A stretch of DNA of 15,483 bases from CADEDV01 sp036374495 (GTDB taxonomy: Bacteria; Bacteroidota; Bacteroidia; Chitinophagales; Chitinophagaceae). Location: NCBI GenBank assembly GCA_965652975.1, contig CBFGYO010000097.1, positions 1 through 15,483 on the forward strand. Reading direction: 5' to 3'. This document shows positions 1-8,172 of this stretch, one piece after another (positions within the stretch are counted from its first letter, which is position 1; the number at the start of each line of letters is the position of its first letter). The position numbers and the translations under genes were made by a program. The notes beneath the pieces were generated by a model. It made no database searches. It was not told where the DNA came from and saw only the letters and a list, made by a program, of their open reading frames with translations.

Positions 1-37
1 GTGTTAGCCGCCAGCCTAAAGAGCTGGGTTATTCAGT
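1..37. repeat. Left arm of 37-bp perfect inverted repeat (foldback copy of part of the adjacent susC)
   Basis: Bases 1-37 equal the reverse complement of 585-621 without a mismatch; base 38 is the first difference. Read on the plus strand the arm encodes VSRQPKELGYS, residues 110-120 of the minus-strand SusC fragment beside it. The match begins at the first base of the window, so its true length is unknown. The junction lies at the Thr codon (35-37) of the minus gene, where three bases could belong to either side, a short-overlap join. The sequence to its right is the minus-strand gene itself, so this is not simply a second susC facing the other way. It could be a contig-end or amplification chimera, or a real local inverted duplication. 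Confidence 0.9.
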
Positions 38-946
38 AACTTCGTATTTGCTGCCGTCTGGAGCATCACGTCCGATTTGACGCAAAGAGCCATCAAACTC
101 ATCTCCATAACCCTGGTTTTCAATTGGGTCATAAACACCGTAACCAAATGCATCCACTGAGGAACCAGAACCAAAACGTGTTTGTAATTCCGGCATATAA
201 GAAACTGTTTCAACTTGTACAGTATGTCCTACACTTACACTGGGTTTTGACCTACTACCTTTCTTGGTAGTAACCACGATAGCACCGTTTGCACCATCAG
301 GACCATAAATCGCTGTAGATGATGCTGACTTCAGAATTGTTACGTCTGTAATGTCATTAGGGTTGATTGAACTAAGGAATCCCAAAGCAATGGGAACACC
401 ATCTAAAATAAGCATTGGCTGGTTGTTACCAGTCAATGAACGGATACCACGAAGAGTGATACGAGTATCACCAAACACCCCGTTGTTAACTGTCTGAACG
501 TTCAGACCAGAAACTTTACCCGTCAAACCATTCTGGAGATTGATAACTTTTGCCTGTGTAAGTTCAGCAGCTTTTACTTTACTAACTGAATAACCCAGCT
601 CTTTAGGCTGGCGGCTAACACCAAGAGCAGTAACTACTACCTCGGTTCCAGAAATCACGATTCTTTTCACTGCGATGGTAACGGCATCTCCCGCACCTAC
701 TGTAGTTTCTGTAGTTTCAAGGCCTGCACCGGATACAACCAGCACGTCACCTGTTTTAGCTACAATGCGGAATTGTCCATTGTTGTCTGCAGCCACACCT
801 GTACGCGTTCCTTTAATTCTTACAGATGCTCCGGGCAAGATGTCGCCCTTCTCATCGGTCACATTCCCGGATATGGTCCGGTTTTGACCAAATGCTAATG
901 CACAGAAAAACATTAGCATCGTTAGCACTGATGCAACTTTTCTCAT
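29..946 (-). pseudogene. SusC/RagA-family TonB-dependent receptor, N-terminal 304 residues, broken at 3' end
   Basis: This is the N-terminal third of an outer-membrane receptor that would import nutrients with a SusD partner using TonB energy. Visible are a signal peptide (residues 1-20, likely cut after AFG before Gln21), a carboxypeptidase-D-regulatory-like domain (about 23-95), a TonB-box-like stretch TEVVVTALG (101-109), and a plug domain (about 110-230) with LRGIRS, LILDGVPI and TILKSASSTAIYG, typical of SusC. Barrel entry follows. Complete relatives have about 1000 residues. Here the reading frame leaves family sequence after residue 304 (DGSKYEVT), one codon before an immediate stop, exactly where the foldback copy of residues 110-120 begins. 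No barrel and no SusD partner are visible to the left. The N-terminus MRKVAS is shared with the complete SusC at 2635-5832, so the two are paralogs. It is either a truly truncated gene or an intact gene cut by an assembly artefact. Confidence 0.85.
585..621. repeat. Right arm of 37-bp inverted repeat, inside the susC fragment
   Basis: This is the native copy of the sequence repeated in inverted form at 1-37. It lies in frame in the plug region just after the TonB-box-like motif and encodes VSRQPKELGYS on the minus strand. The two arms are separated by 547 bases. Because this copy fits the family context and the one at 1-37 does not, this is taken as the original. Confidence 0.9.
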
Positions 947-1045
947 GTTAACGTTAGTTTTTAAATTTAATCATTGATTTTCAGCGAGAAGCGTCCTTTA
1001 ACCAGAGGCTAAGGCATTAATAGAGACACCTTAACCATGAATTTT

Positions 1046-1076
1046 GCTGCGCTAAAGTAAAGTTTTTTTTAACAAA
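1046..1076 (-). promoter_or_regulatory. Possible promoter region of the broken susC
   Basis: In the 180 bases upstream of the start at 946, the minus strand carries TACTTTAG (1059-1052), one mismatch from the Bacteroidota -7 element TAnnTTTG. It is followed by GCGCAGC and preceded by a run of eight A residues. A TTTG lies only 13 bases upstream, short of the usual 19-21, so the -33 element is doubtful. A similar A-tract plus GCGCAGC arrangement lies upstream of the complete susC. The leader would be about 100 bases. Confidence 0.25.
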
Positions 1077-1119
1077 TCATCTTCACAAAATAAAAATTGA
1101 TCGAGAGTAATCATATCAC

Positions 1120-1154
1120 AAAAAATGCAAAAGCCGTCTATTGACGGCTTTTGC
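1120..1154 (-). terminator. Intrinsic terminator after susC-susD
   Basis: A perfect 12-bp stem, GCAAAAGCCGTC (1127-1138) against 1143-1154, closes a four-base loop. On the minus strand it is followed by A and six T residues (1126-1120). It begins 20 bases beyond the susD stop and should end the susC-susD transcript before the downstream susC fragment, which would then need its own promoter. Confidence 0.85.
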
Positions 1155-1174
1155 GCACATATATATAATAAGTG

Positions 1175-2623
1175 CTAGAACAGATCCCACCACAAGGCTG
1201 TTTCAACATCGTCGCCGCCTATCGCCGCAGCAGCCGCAGTATAGTTTGCGGTGTTGTAATTCTGTTCGTTAACAGGATAAGTAAACCGTAGTGGGATTTC
1301 ACTTACCGCCCTGAAGGCCGGTGCCAAAAGTGGATAATCGAGCCGGCGCCATTCAATCCATGCATCCCAGCCCCGGTTGTACAATGCAATCCATTTTTGC
1401 TCCCCAATCTTTTGCCTGTAAGTACCGGTAGCCGTTGCATAGTTTACTGACGACTGTGCAAGATATGCCGTAGCTTCTGCAACAGTGCCACCCCAATATA
1501 GGATGGAAGCTGTGATAGCGTTTGCATAATGTTGTGAAGCTGTACCGCCGACCGAGAAACCCCTTTCTATAGCTTCTGCAAGAAAAAATTCCACCTCCGC
1601 GTAGTCGAGCAATACCCCCGGGAAATTCTGGGTTGTAATAGTTTCATCCGGCTTTGAAAATGTACTGTAATTACTGCTTCTACCAGGGTCACCACCAGAA
1701 TATCCACCACTTGCATCCACGGTAAAATAATTATCCAGTCGTGGATCGTTCAACTCTTCGAGTGTATTTACAATAGTACTGGACGCTACAAAATCCTTTC
1801 TCCCACTTTGTACCAGGTCTTCCCATATTGGATTTGTATTAGGTGGGGCAGATAAAAAGCGGAATAATGCATTATCCTCATTTGAAGTGAACACGCCTGC
1901 AGCCACAGCTGACTCTACAACCGTTTTTGCTTTTGTAGCATTGGCATCTGCAATGGTCATTCCCATTTTCAGTTTCAAAGAATTGGCAAATTTTTCCCAG
2001 TGCAGCATATCGGGATGTGGATCGTTTGCGAGTGCACCATAAATGATATCTGCCGTACCAAAACCTTCTGCAGAAACGTCGATCATTGCTACTGCCGCCT
2101 CAAGCCTGCTTAACAAATCATCATAAATAGTAGCAGCGTCGTCGTATACCGGGTGTACGTTCGCGATTTCCAATGCTTCGGAATACGGAATATCGCCGAA
2201 CGTCGTCAACAGGTAGTAATAAGTATACACCTGCAGTATTTCAATAATTGCGAGCTGGTTGTCGCGCACATGTTCATCAGTTACCTGGTCAGGTATAAGT
2301 GTCTTCGCTTCTTCAAGATCACGCAATACATCCCTGAACAATGCGGTCCATACACCCTGGGGTATGCTGCGTGTATTAAGATCATACCTGCTTTCATCCA
2401 GGTAAGTCGTTTCCTGCCAGTACTGTGTAATGAGCCGGAAAATATTCAGGTTTACGTTGGACGAACTGGTTGTGCGCGCCAGGTTTCGTTGCGCGTTTGT
2501 CAATAATGAATAGGCAGGAACTTCCCGCGGATTCTTCGGATCGTCGTTAAGGCTTGTAAGGTCCTTTTTACAGGAAGCAACAAGCAAGGCGACTGATGAG
2601 AGTGTTATAATTAACTTCTTCAT
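1175..2623 (-). CDS. SusD/RagB-family nutrient-binding outer-membrane lipoprotein (SusD-like_2 type)
   Basis: This 482-residue lipoprotein should sit on the cell surface as the lid of the SusC channel and capture substrate for import. The signal peptide ends in the lipobox VASC with the lipidated Cys18, followed by Lys-Lys-Asp, in keeping with surface-export signals of Bacteroidota lipoproteins. The early LNDDPKNP segment, the QYWQET stretch, the helical TPR-like region (DLEEAKTLI, TYYYLLTTFGDIPYSEAL), the EVEFFLAEA helix and the end ALWWDLF are typical of the shorter SusD-like_2 branch. Full length is expected. It starts 11 bases after the susC stop, so the two are co-transcribed, and is closed by the terminator at 1120-1154. 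The substrate cannot be told from the sequence; no glycosidase, peptidase or sulfatase gene is adjacent. Confidence 0.93.
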   Translation of the reverse strand: MKKLIITLSSVALLVASCKKDLTSLNDDPKNPREVPAYSLLTNAQRNLARTTSSSNVNLNIFRLITQYWQETTYLDESRYDLNTRSIPQGVWTALFRDVLRDLEEAKTLIPDQVTDEHVRDNQLAIIEILQVYTYYYLLTTFGDIPYSEALEIANVHPVYDDAATIYDDLLSRLEAAVAMIDVSAEGFGTADIIYGALANDPHPDMLHWEKFANSLKLKMGMTIADANATKAKTVVESAVAAGVFTSNEDNALFRFLSAPPNTNPIWEDLVQSGRKDFVASSTIVNTLEELNDPRLDNYFTVDASGGYSGGDPGRSSNYSTFSKPDETITTQNFPGVLLDYAEVEFFLAEAIERGFSVGGTASQHYANAITASILYWGGTVAEATAYLAQSSVNYATATGTYRQKIGEQKWIALYNRGWDAWIEWRRLDYPLLAPAFRAVSEIPLRFTYPVNEQNYNTANYTAAAAAIGGDDVETALWWDLF

Positions 2624-2634
2624 AAGATTACTAT

Positions 2635-5600
2635 TTAGAATCTGAGTTTAACATTAAATGAAAATGTACGTGTAGTAGGATACGCGCCGCTCTGGTATCC
2701 CTGCAGGTTGCCCGAGCTGATTGACTCTTCAGGATCTGCAAATGGCAGGTTTTTATGAATGATCCAAAGATTGCGGCCTATAAGTGACAGGTCTATTCCT
2801 TTGAAAGGCTTCAACCTGGCAACTGTTTGTTGCGGGAAGGAATAAGTCAATACAGCTTCACGCAATTTTACATAGCTCGCATCATAAATGAATCCTGCTG
2901 ATGGAAGATTTACATAACCAAATGTTCCGTATTCATTTGCTATTCTTGAAGTATTTATTTTTCCATCTTCATATACGCCGGGCATAATTACACCACCACC
3001 ATCAGCCAGGTCGTCCCGTGAAGGATTACCAAGATCGTTTAGACCTGCTGTTTCGGGATACAGGCCCGTGGCAAGGCCATAATACCTGTCCAATGAAAAG
3101 AGATCACCACCCTGGCGTATATCTATTAGAAAACTCAGTGCAAGGTTTTTATATTTAAGTGTGTTGTTGATACCACCAATCCAGTCAGGATTTGGATTAC
3201 CAATTACTTCATTGGAAGTGTTGGAAAACAGGTAGTATCCATCTGCATCTACTGTACGCTCTCCGTTTGTATACACAAAATTGGAACCACGGATTGTACC
3301 ATATGGCTCACCAAGAGTTGCATTTAATGTTACGTCACCCTGGAATGTTGCAAGTACTAGGTTGTCCGAACCTTCAAATAGTTCTGTTACCTGGTTTCGG
3401 TTTCTCGTCCAGTTGAGGTTAATGGTCCAACTAAAATCTCGTGATTGCACAGGCGTACCAAATACGGAAAGTTCTACTCCTTTATTCTTAATGGTGCCGG
3501 CATTGAGCAGTTTTGCACTATGACCCGTAGCAGGGCTTACGCGCAACGGTAGTATCTGGTCGATTGTTTTTGCATTATAATAACTAACATCAAAGCCAAG
3601 CCGGTTTTTCATGAATGCCATCTCAAGACCTGCTTCGGCACTGGATGTTCGCTCGGGTTTTAAATCCGGGTTATTCTTTACATCCGGTATTGTTGTAGTA
3701 GGCTCAGAACCGAATGGAGGAAGAATATTGTATACGTCCAGTACGCTGTATAACGGCGCATCGTTACCTACCTGTGCATAGTTTAATCTCAGTTTGCCGT
3801 AAGTAAGCCAGTCGGTCCCCGTCATCAACCGGGAAAAAACAAATCCTGCGGACACGGATGGATAGTAGTAAACATTATTCCCCTCAGGCAACGTTGATGA
3901 TTTATCGCGCCTGATTGTAGCATCGAGCGTCAGCATCTCTCTCCAACTAAACGTTGCACCTGCGAATATGCCATCAACTTCCCGCGTGCCATCAAACTCC
4001 CGTGGTGCCTGCAAAGAATTAGCGGAGTTGCTGAGTGCATATATGCGCGGCAAGGTAAGGCCACCATTGGTGACGGCGTCAATACTTTGAGACCGCTGCC
4101 TGCGTATATTCGCTCCAAGTAATGCTTTGAAGTTTACGTCGGTTGAAAGATCTTTATCTGCATTTAATAGGAGGTCGTAGTTTGTTTCCGAATAAGTACG
4201 GTTTACCCTACGGTAAGAAGAAATACCGATACTACCCACTGCCTGTCTTTCTTCCTGCAATTCGTCATAATTATCCAGGCCGATACGTCCCATCACATTC
4301 AACCAGTCAGTGATCTTATAGTTCAGGTTCACGTTTCCGAATATCCTGTTGCGTCGATCTGTTTCAAAATTTTCATGCCGGGTGAAGTAAGGATTATCCC
4401 AATATATAGGTACCAGGTTGTCGGGATCGGCCCAGTTCCATGTTATGTTTTCACGGTTACGGAAATATGCATCCTTTTGATCCTGCAGATCCACATTAGT
4501 CTGGAACCACTGGCGAAAATTCGTCATCAGGTTTTTATCATCATAGCCTGTTCCATATCTGCCCTTTCCATTTATATTGGAATAATTTACAGTCGCTCCT
4601 ACTGTGAACTTGCTGGTTACATTATAAGTTGCGCCAAAGTTTACGAGATTTTTAATGACGGTACTATTGGGTAAATAACCTGCATCATCGTTACGGGTGT
4701 ATCCTATTTTAAAGGTTCCTTTGTCAGATGAACCGTCAATAAAAACGCTTTGATTGGATGATACGGGTTTGCGGAAAAAACTTTCAGGCCCATTGCTTGC
4801 TGCTACCCATGGTTTAGCTTTTTGATAAAAAGGAGAGTTTGGATCAAATGCATCCCACTGGAAAACCATTTTACCCGGGTCAAAAGCTCCCCCATAAGAA
4901 GCATCTTCACTTACGGGCACTACAAGATCGTCGGTGCCATCGCCATCAACGTCCCTGTATAAAAAGTAACCGCTGGGATCTTCGTAATAGGGACCATAGC
5001 CACCACCATACTCCTGTTGGTATTTAACAAATGTCTTTTTATCTATGGCTCCAACGCTGATACCAGAATTGATTGTAATGCCCAACCCCCTGCGTGATTT
5101 TTTTGTTGTGATCAGGATCACACCATTCGTACCTCTTGATCCATACAACGCACTGGCCGCTGCACCTTTTAGTACAGTTACCGTTTCAATATCATCCGGG
5201 TTGATATCTGCTGCTGCATTTCCATAATCATACCCACCCCGGCCTGTGCGCTGATCTGCTGTATTGGTGTTGTCATTATTATAGGGTACTCCGTCTACCA
5301 CGAAGAGCGCCTGGTTGTCGCCTACAAAAGATTTAGTACCTCTTAACACCACGTTGGTAGAGCCCCCAAGTGTATTCGTTTGCCGGATTTCCATGCCTGA
5401 AACTTTACCCGACATCGAACTCATAAAATTCGAGCTGCGTGTTTTCGTTACTTCGGAGCCTTCTACTGTTTGGGCAGAATAAGGTAACTGGTTACGTGTT
5501 CTGCGCAAACCTAAAGCGGTAACTACCACTTCGCGCAAATTGCCCTGCTGCTCGAGTGTAACGTTAACCGTATTGGAAGCGCCAACTTTAATTTCCTGTT

Positions 5601-5832
5601 CTGCAAAACTTGCTGAACTAATTAAAAGCGACTGCCCTTCCTGTACATCAATTTTAAAATTTCCATTAGCGTCTGCTGATACGCCGGTAGAAGTGCCCTT
5701 TACTGTAACTGTTGCAAATGGAACAGGTGCCCCTTTATTGTCTCGCACCTGCCCGGTAATAGAGCGGGTTTGGGCAAATGAGATAGCCCAACAGAGCATA
5801 AGCGCTGTGAATAGCGATGCAACTTTTCTCAT
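2635..5832 (-). CDS. SusC/RagA-family TonB-dependent outer-membrane receptor, complete
   Basis: This 1065-residue receptor is the TonB-driven channel of the SusCD pair with the lipoprotein gene 11 bases downstream. In order: signal peptide (1-20, cut after SFA before Gln21); carboxypeptidase-D-regulatory-like domain (about 23-95, with GVSADANGNFKI); TonB-box-like EVVVTALG (101-108); plug domain (about 115-245) with SGKVSGMEI, VVLRGTKSF, LFVVDGVPY and VTVLKGAAASALYGSRG; then a long 22-strand-type beta barrel. It ends in FSFNVKLRF with a terminal Phe, the usual barrel-assembly signal. The length is normal for the family. The first residues MRKVAS match the broken paralog at 29-946, but the barrel cannot be compared because the paralog is cut. 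No sigma/anti-sigma pair lies upstream in the window, so regulation is unknown. The likely substrate is a glycan or peptide, but that is only a family-level expectation. Confidence 0.95.
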   Translation of the reverse strand: MRKVASLFTALMLCWAISFAQTRSITGQVRDNKGAPVPFATVTVKGTSTGVSADANGNFKIDVQEGQSLLISSASFAEQEIKVGASNTVNVTLEQQGNLREVVVTALGLRRTRNQLPYSAQTVEGSEVTKTRSSNFMSSMSGKVSGMEIRQTNTLGGSTNVVLRGTKSFVGDNQALFVVDGVPYNNDNTNTADQRTGRGGYDYGNAAADINPDDIETVTVLKGAAASALYGSRGTNGVILITTKKSRRGLGITINSGISVGAIDKKTFVKYQQEYGGGYGPYYEDPSGYFLYRDVDGDGTDDLVVPVSEDASYGGAFDPGKMVFQWDAFDPNSPFYQKAKPWVAASNGPESFFRKPVSSNQSVFIDGSSDKGTFKIGYTRNDDAGYLPNSTVIKNLVNFGATYNVTSKFTVGATVNYSNINGKGRYGTGYDDKNLMTNFRQWFQTNVDLQDQKDAYFRNRENITWNWADPDNLVPIYWDNPYFTRHENFETDRRNRIFGNVNLNYKITDWLNVMGRIGLDNYDELQEERQAVGSIGISSYRRVNRTYSETNYDLLLNADKDLSTDVNFKALLGANIRRQRSQSIDAVTNGGLTLPRIYALSNSANSLQAPREFDGTREVDGIFAGATFSWREMLTLDATIRRDKSSTLPEGNNVYYYPSVSAGFVFSRLMTGTDWLTYGKLRLNYAQVGNDAPLYSVLDVYNILPPFGSEPTTTIPDVKNNPDLKPERTSSAEAGLEMAFMKNRLGFDVSYYNAKTIDQILPLRVSPATGHSAKLLNAGTIKNKGVELSVFGTPVQSRDFSWTINLNWTRNRNQVTELFEGSDNLVLATFQGDVTLNATLGEPYGTIRGSNFVYTNGERTVDADGYYLFSNTSNEVIGNPNPDWIGGINNTLKYKNLALSFLIDIRQGGDLFSLDRYYGLATGLYPETAGLNDLGNPSRDDLADGGGVIMPGVYEDGKINTSRIANEYGTFGYVNLPSAGFIYDASYVKLREAVLTYSFPQQTVARLKPFKGIDLSLIGRNLWIIHKNLPFADPEESISSGNLQGYQSGAYPTTRTFSFNVKLRF

Positions 5833-6156
5833 GTGATTAAAATTTTAAGGTTTTAGATCTTGAACCGTCTAACCTCAAAAAGTGAATGGAGATGGCAGCA
5901 AAGTATTATCAACAACTTCTGAGTGAAGATTGCACAATGAGCTCTTATATACTTGTAATTAGTTCTCTACCTTAAGTACCGGAGGATGGGCTGGCCTTTG
6001 CTTTCAAAAGATTGCATTTTGTATGCAAATATTGGCAATACTGACTTTGTATTAATTGTCAGCACGCTAGTTCTGGTTTACAAATAAGACAACAACAAAA
6101 TTATCGTCGCTGCGCGAAAAAAATATTTTTTTGAAAATAGTTTATACTACAAGTAT
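5833..6156. other. 324-base AT-rich intergenic region upstream of susC
   Basis: No convincing open reading frame or structured RNA is seen. It holds a minus-strand TAATTTTG (6103-6096), which matches the Bacteroidota -7 element exactly but lacks a clear -33 partner. It also holds a GCGCAGC block (6115-6109) beside an A7-TA-T7 palindrome, and a small inverted repeat TTGCAT/ATGCAA (6012-6017 and 6023-6028). If the TAATTTTG is used, the susC leader is roughly 255 bases, long enough to carry post-transcriptional control. The right end must also contain the 3' end of the upstream operon transcript. Confidence 0.5.
6117..6132. repeat. Perfect A7-TA-T7 palindrome
   Basis: The 16 bases are seven A, TA, seven T, fully self-complementary, 25 bases beyond the stop of the helix-hairpin-helix gene. 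It could act as a weak bidirectional transcript end for that gene, or as an AT-rich upstream element for the susC promoter. There is no GC-rich stem, so it is not a classical intrinsic terminator. Confidence 0.4.
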
Positions 6157-8172
6157 CTACTTTTTTATAGAATAGCAGACCTGTATCCTTATGTCAGATT
6201 GAATACTACCGGCAGATTCGTTGTTGTTGCTACTGTATAAAGCTGCATCTCTCTGAATTGTTTGTGACCACTTTATCCAACATTCAATTTTCTTTTGCCA
6301 GTTATAATTGATTACCAGATAATAGCGGAAACCATTATTATAAAATGCAGGTAGGGAATAGCTGTATAGCACGTCATTTTCATAAGCATACATGCGTGTA
6401 TCATAATCGTCTGATTCAAAAAATTGCAGGCGAAAGACGGCGGAGTAAGGTTTATTCACCGGTTGAAAATTAATATCCGTGAATATCAACCATCCCTCTT
6501 GTTTGGGTGAGTTTTTAATAAACCAGGCCAATTCTGCACGTGTACGAATGCTCAGTGATCGATTTATTTTACAGGAAAGATGATTTCGCAAGTTCTGTTT
6601 ACGTGACGACAAAACGCTGTTAGTGGCTGTACCTGGAATATTCGCAGGCTTCTTTTCTGCACGATACCTTAAATACACTTCTACGTTTTTGTTTGGATTG
6701 TAATGGAATTGAAACAAAAATTCACTCCCCTGTGACGGTGCATCAGATAAGAGCTTTAACCAGGGAAATTTATAGAAATCAGCATAAGCGTCAAGCTTCA
6801 AAGCGGGCGAAAATCGTATCGTTATCCCTGCATATAAACCATGTTCATTGGAAGGAAGTGTGTTTTCTGTAAATGCATTGCCATATACAGACTGATATCG
6901 CATTGTAATAGCGCGATGTATAATAGAAAAATCAACCTGGGGATCCACACTCAACAGCAAACCATTGATACACGCCTTGGAAAACTTTTTATCGATGGCA
7001 GCTTCTCCAAAAAAATGGATATTTCGAAACGTGTAATTGTAGTTGATACTTACATTATTCCACGACCGACCCCGAATAGCAAACAGGTTATGCGGATCAC
7101 TATTTTTATTCAATGGCAAAGAAAACTGGTAATAAACGGCATTTAATCCAATACTGCCGTGTACATCTTTCCATACAATATTACCACCTCCTGTTACCTG
7201 CGACACATTATTTCTTGTTTGTAATTCTTTTTGCGACCGGTGGAAACCCGAAGTGATAAAGGAAGTGATAATAGCAATACTATCGTTATCGATATTAGCA
7301 CTCAGCTTTCGAAACGATCCAAACACGGTGCATGCCACCCTGCCCGTTGTGACCGTGATACCCCCACCACGATGAAAGGAAAATTCGCCGGCTGAGTTAT
7401 ATGGTTTTAATACGGGAGACTGGCGCTTGATAGCCATTACTCCTGAAGACTTTTTAAAAGCAAGACTTTGCCAATGAATCAGGCCCTGTCCCAAATTAAC
7501 AGTGTAATCGCCAAGCACCAATGATTCAATCTTGCCAATTTTTTTCACAGAAAGATGAGCAGAATAAAAATCGAACCCCATTTTCTGTGCGCCGCTCAGG
7601 AATGATTCACCAGCATCCTTGTCTCCAACAATCCCATACTGCAGCAGATTTTTATAATTATACTTATATCGGAATAAAATGTGTTGTGGACTGCCTCCAT
7701 ACCTATTGTCTTCATTTGGATCTAAATACTCTGCAGATTTGTCGAGGGATTGTGAAACACGTAATAACAGAACATGTGCACCTCGCGAAAGCCTGGATGA
7801 CAATTCCTCCCTTGCACTATTTTCGCTACCTAAAGTGATATAGGGAAGGATTTTTTTAATCATCGATATATCCAACCCGGGAACAGCCTGCAATTCATAA
7901 ATGCTGGTAAGGTTCCCCAGTAATTTTCTGTATGATATAATACTTTCAATTTGCAGATCACTGAGCAACATCAATTGCCTTATTTCATCTGCATCAGCAG
8001 TATTCAGATCAATTGCATGTTTACTCAAATGATGAAGTGCCTGCATCCACGAATCATCTTCCGAAATCCCTTCTTCAACCTGCAGGTTCTCTAATAACTG
8101 CTCTGTTTCTACCTGTGCCTGCAAATGAAAAACGAATAATACTCCTACTAATATGTTTAAACCAAACTTCAT
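6157..8172 (-). CDS. Outer-membrane beta-barrel protein with N-terminal ComEA-like helix-hairpin-helix domain
   Basis: This 671-residue exported protein has no established function. Residues 1-20 are a signal peptide (cut near LQAQ). Residues about 54-113 form a tandem helix-hairpin-helix unit of the ComEA kind: IDLNTADADEIRQL, a second helix pair, then YELQAVPGLDISMIKKILPYI. Such domains bind DNA in ComEA but can also bind other partners. The rest alternates aromatic and polar residues and reads like a large barrel, with segments FRYKYNYKNLLQYG, GDYTVNLGQGL, KPYNSAGEFSFHRG and a final aromatic-rich strand region ending CYSIKK. Similar proteins of this length occur across Bacteroidota, usually labelled only by the HHH domain. 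It overlaps the upstream PorV-like gene by ATGA, so translation is probably coupled and the products may work together at the outer membrane. DNA binding is possible but unproven. Confidence 0.8.
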   Translation of the reverse strand: MKFGLNILVGVLFVFHLQAQVETEQLLENLQVEEGISEDDSWMQALHHLSKHAIDLNTADADEIRQLMLLSDLQIESIISYRKLLGNLTSIYELQAVPGLDISMIKKILPYITLGSENSAREELSSRLSRGAHVLLLRVSQSLDKSAEYLDPNEDNRYGGSPQHILFRYKYNYKNLLQYGIVGDKDAGESFLSGAQKMGFDFYSAHLSVKKIGKIESLVLGDYTVNLGQGLIHWQSLAFKKSSGVMAIKRQSPVLKPYNSAGEFSFHRGGGITVTTGRVACTVFGSFRKLSANIDNDSIAIITSFITSGFHRSQKELQTRNNVSQVTGGGNIVWKDVHGSIGLNAVYYQFSLPLNKNSDPHNLFAIRGRSWNNVSINYNYTFRNIHFFGEAAIDKKFSKACINGLLLSVDPQVDFSIIHRAITMRYQSVYGNAFTENTLPSNEHGLYAGITIRFSPALKLDAYADFYKFPWLKLLSDAPSQGSEFLFQFHYNPNKNVEVYLRYRAEKKPANIPGTATNSVLSSRKQNLRNHLSCKINRSLSIRTRAELAWFIKNSPKQEGWLIFTDINFQPVNKPYSAVFRLQFFESDDYDTRMYAYENDVLYSYSLPAFYNNGFRYYLVINYNWQKKIECWIKWSQTIQRDAALYSSNNNESAGSIQSDIRIQVCYSIKK

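Noticed and set aside
1..621. SusC shufflon (invertible phase-variation site)
   Set aside because: Bacteroides susC inversions recombine equivalent sites in two genes. Here the join puts residues 110-120 against residue 304 of the same gene, with only a few shared bases at the join, and no recombinase gene is seen.
2153..2506. Plus-strand open frame of 117 residues inside susD
   Set aside because: Antisense to a confidently identified susD; no recognisable protein features.
5833..6156. Riboswitch, small RNA or tRNA in the gap before susC
   Set aside because: No cloverleaf, conserved riboswitch core or strong hairpin was found; only short AT-rich palindromes are present.
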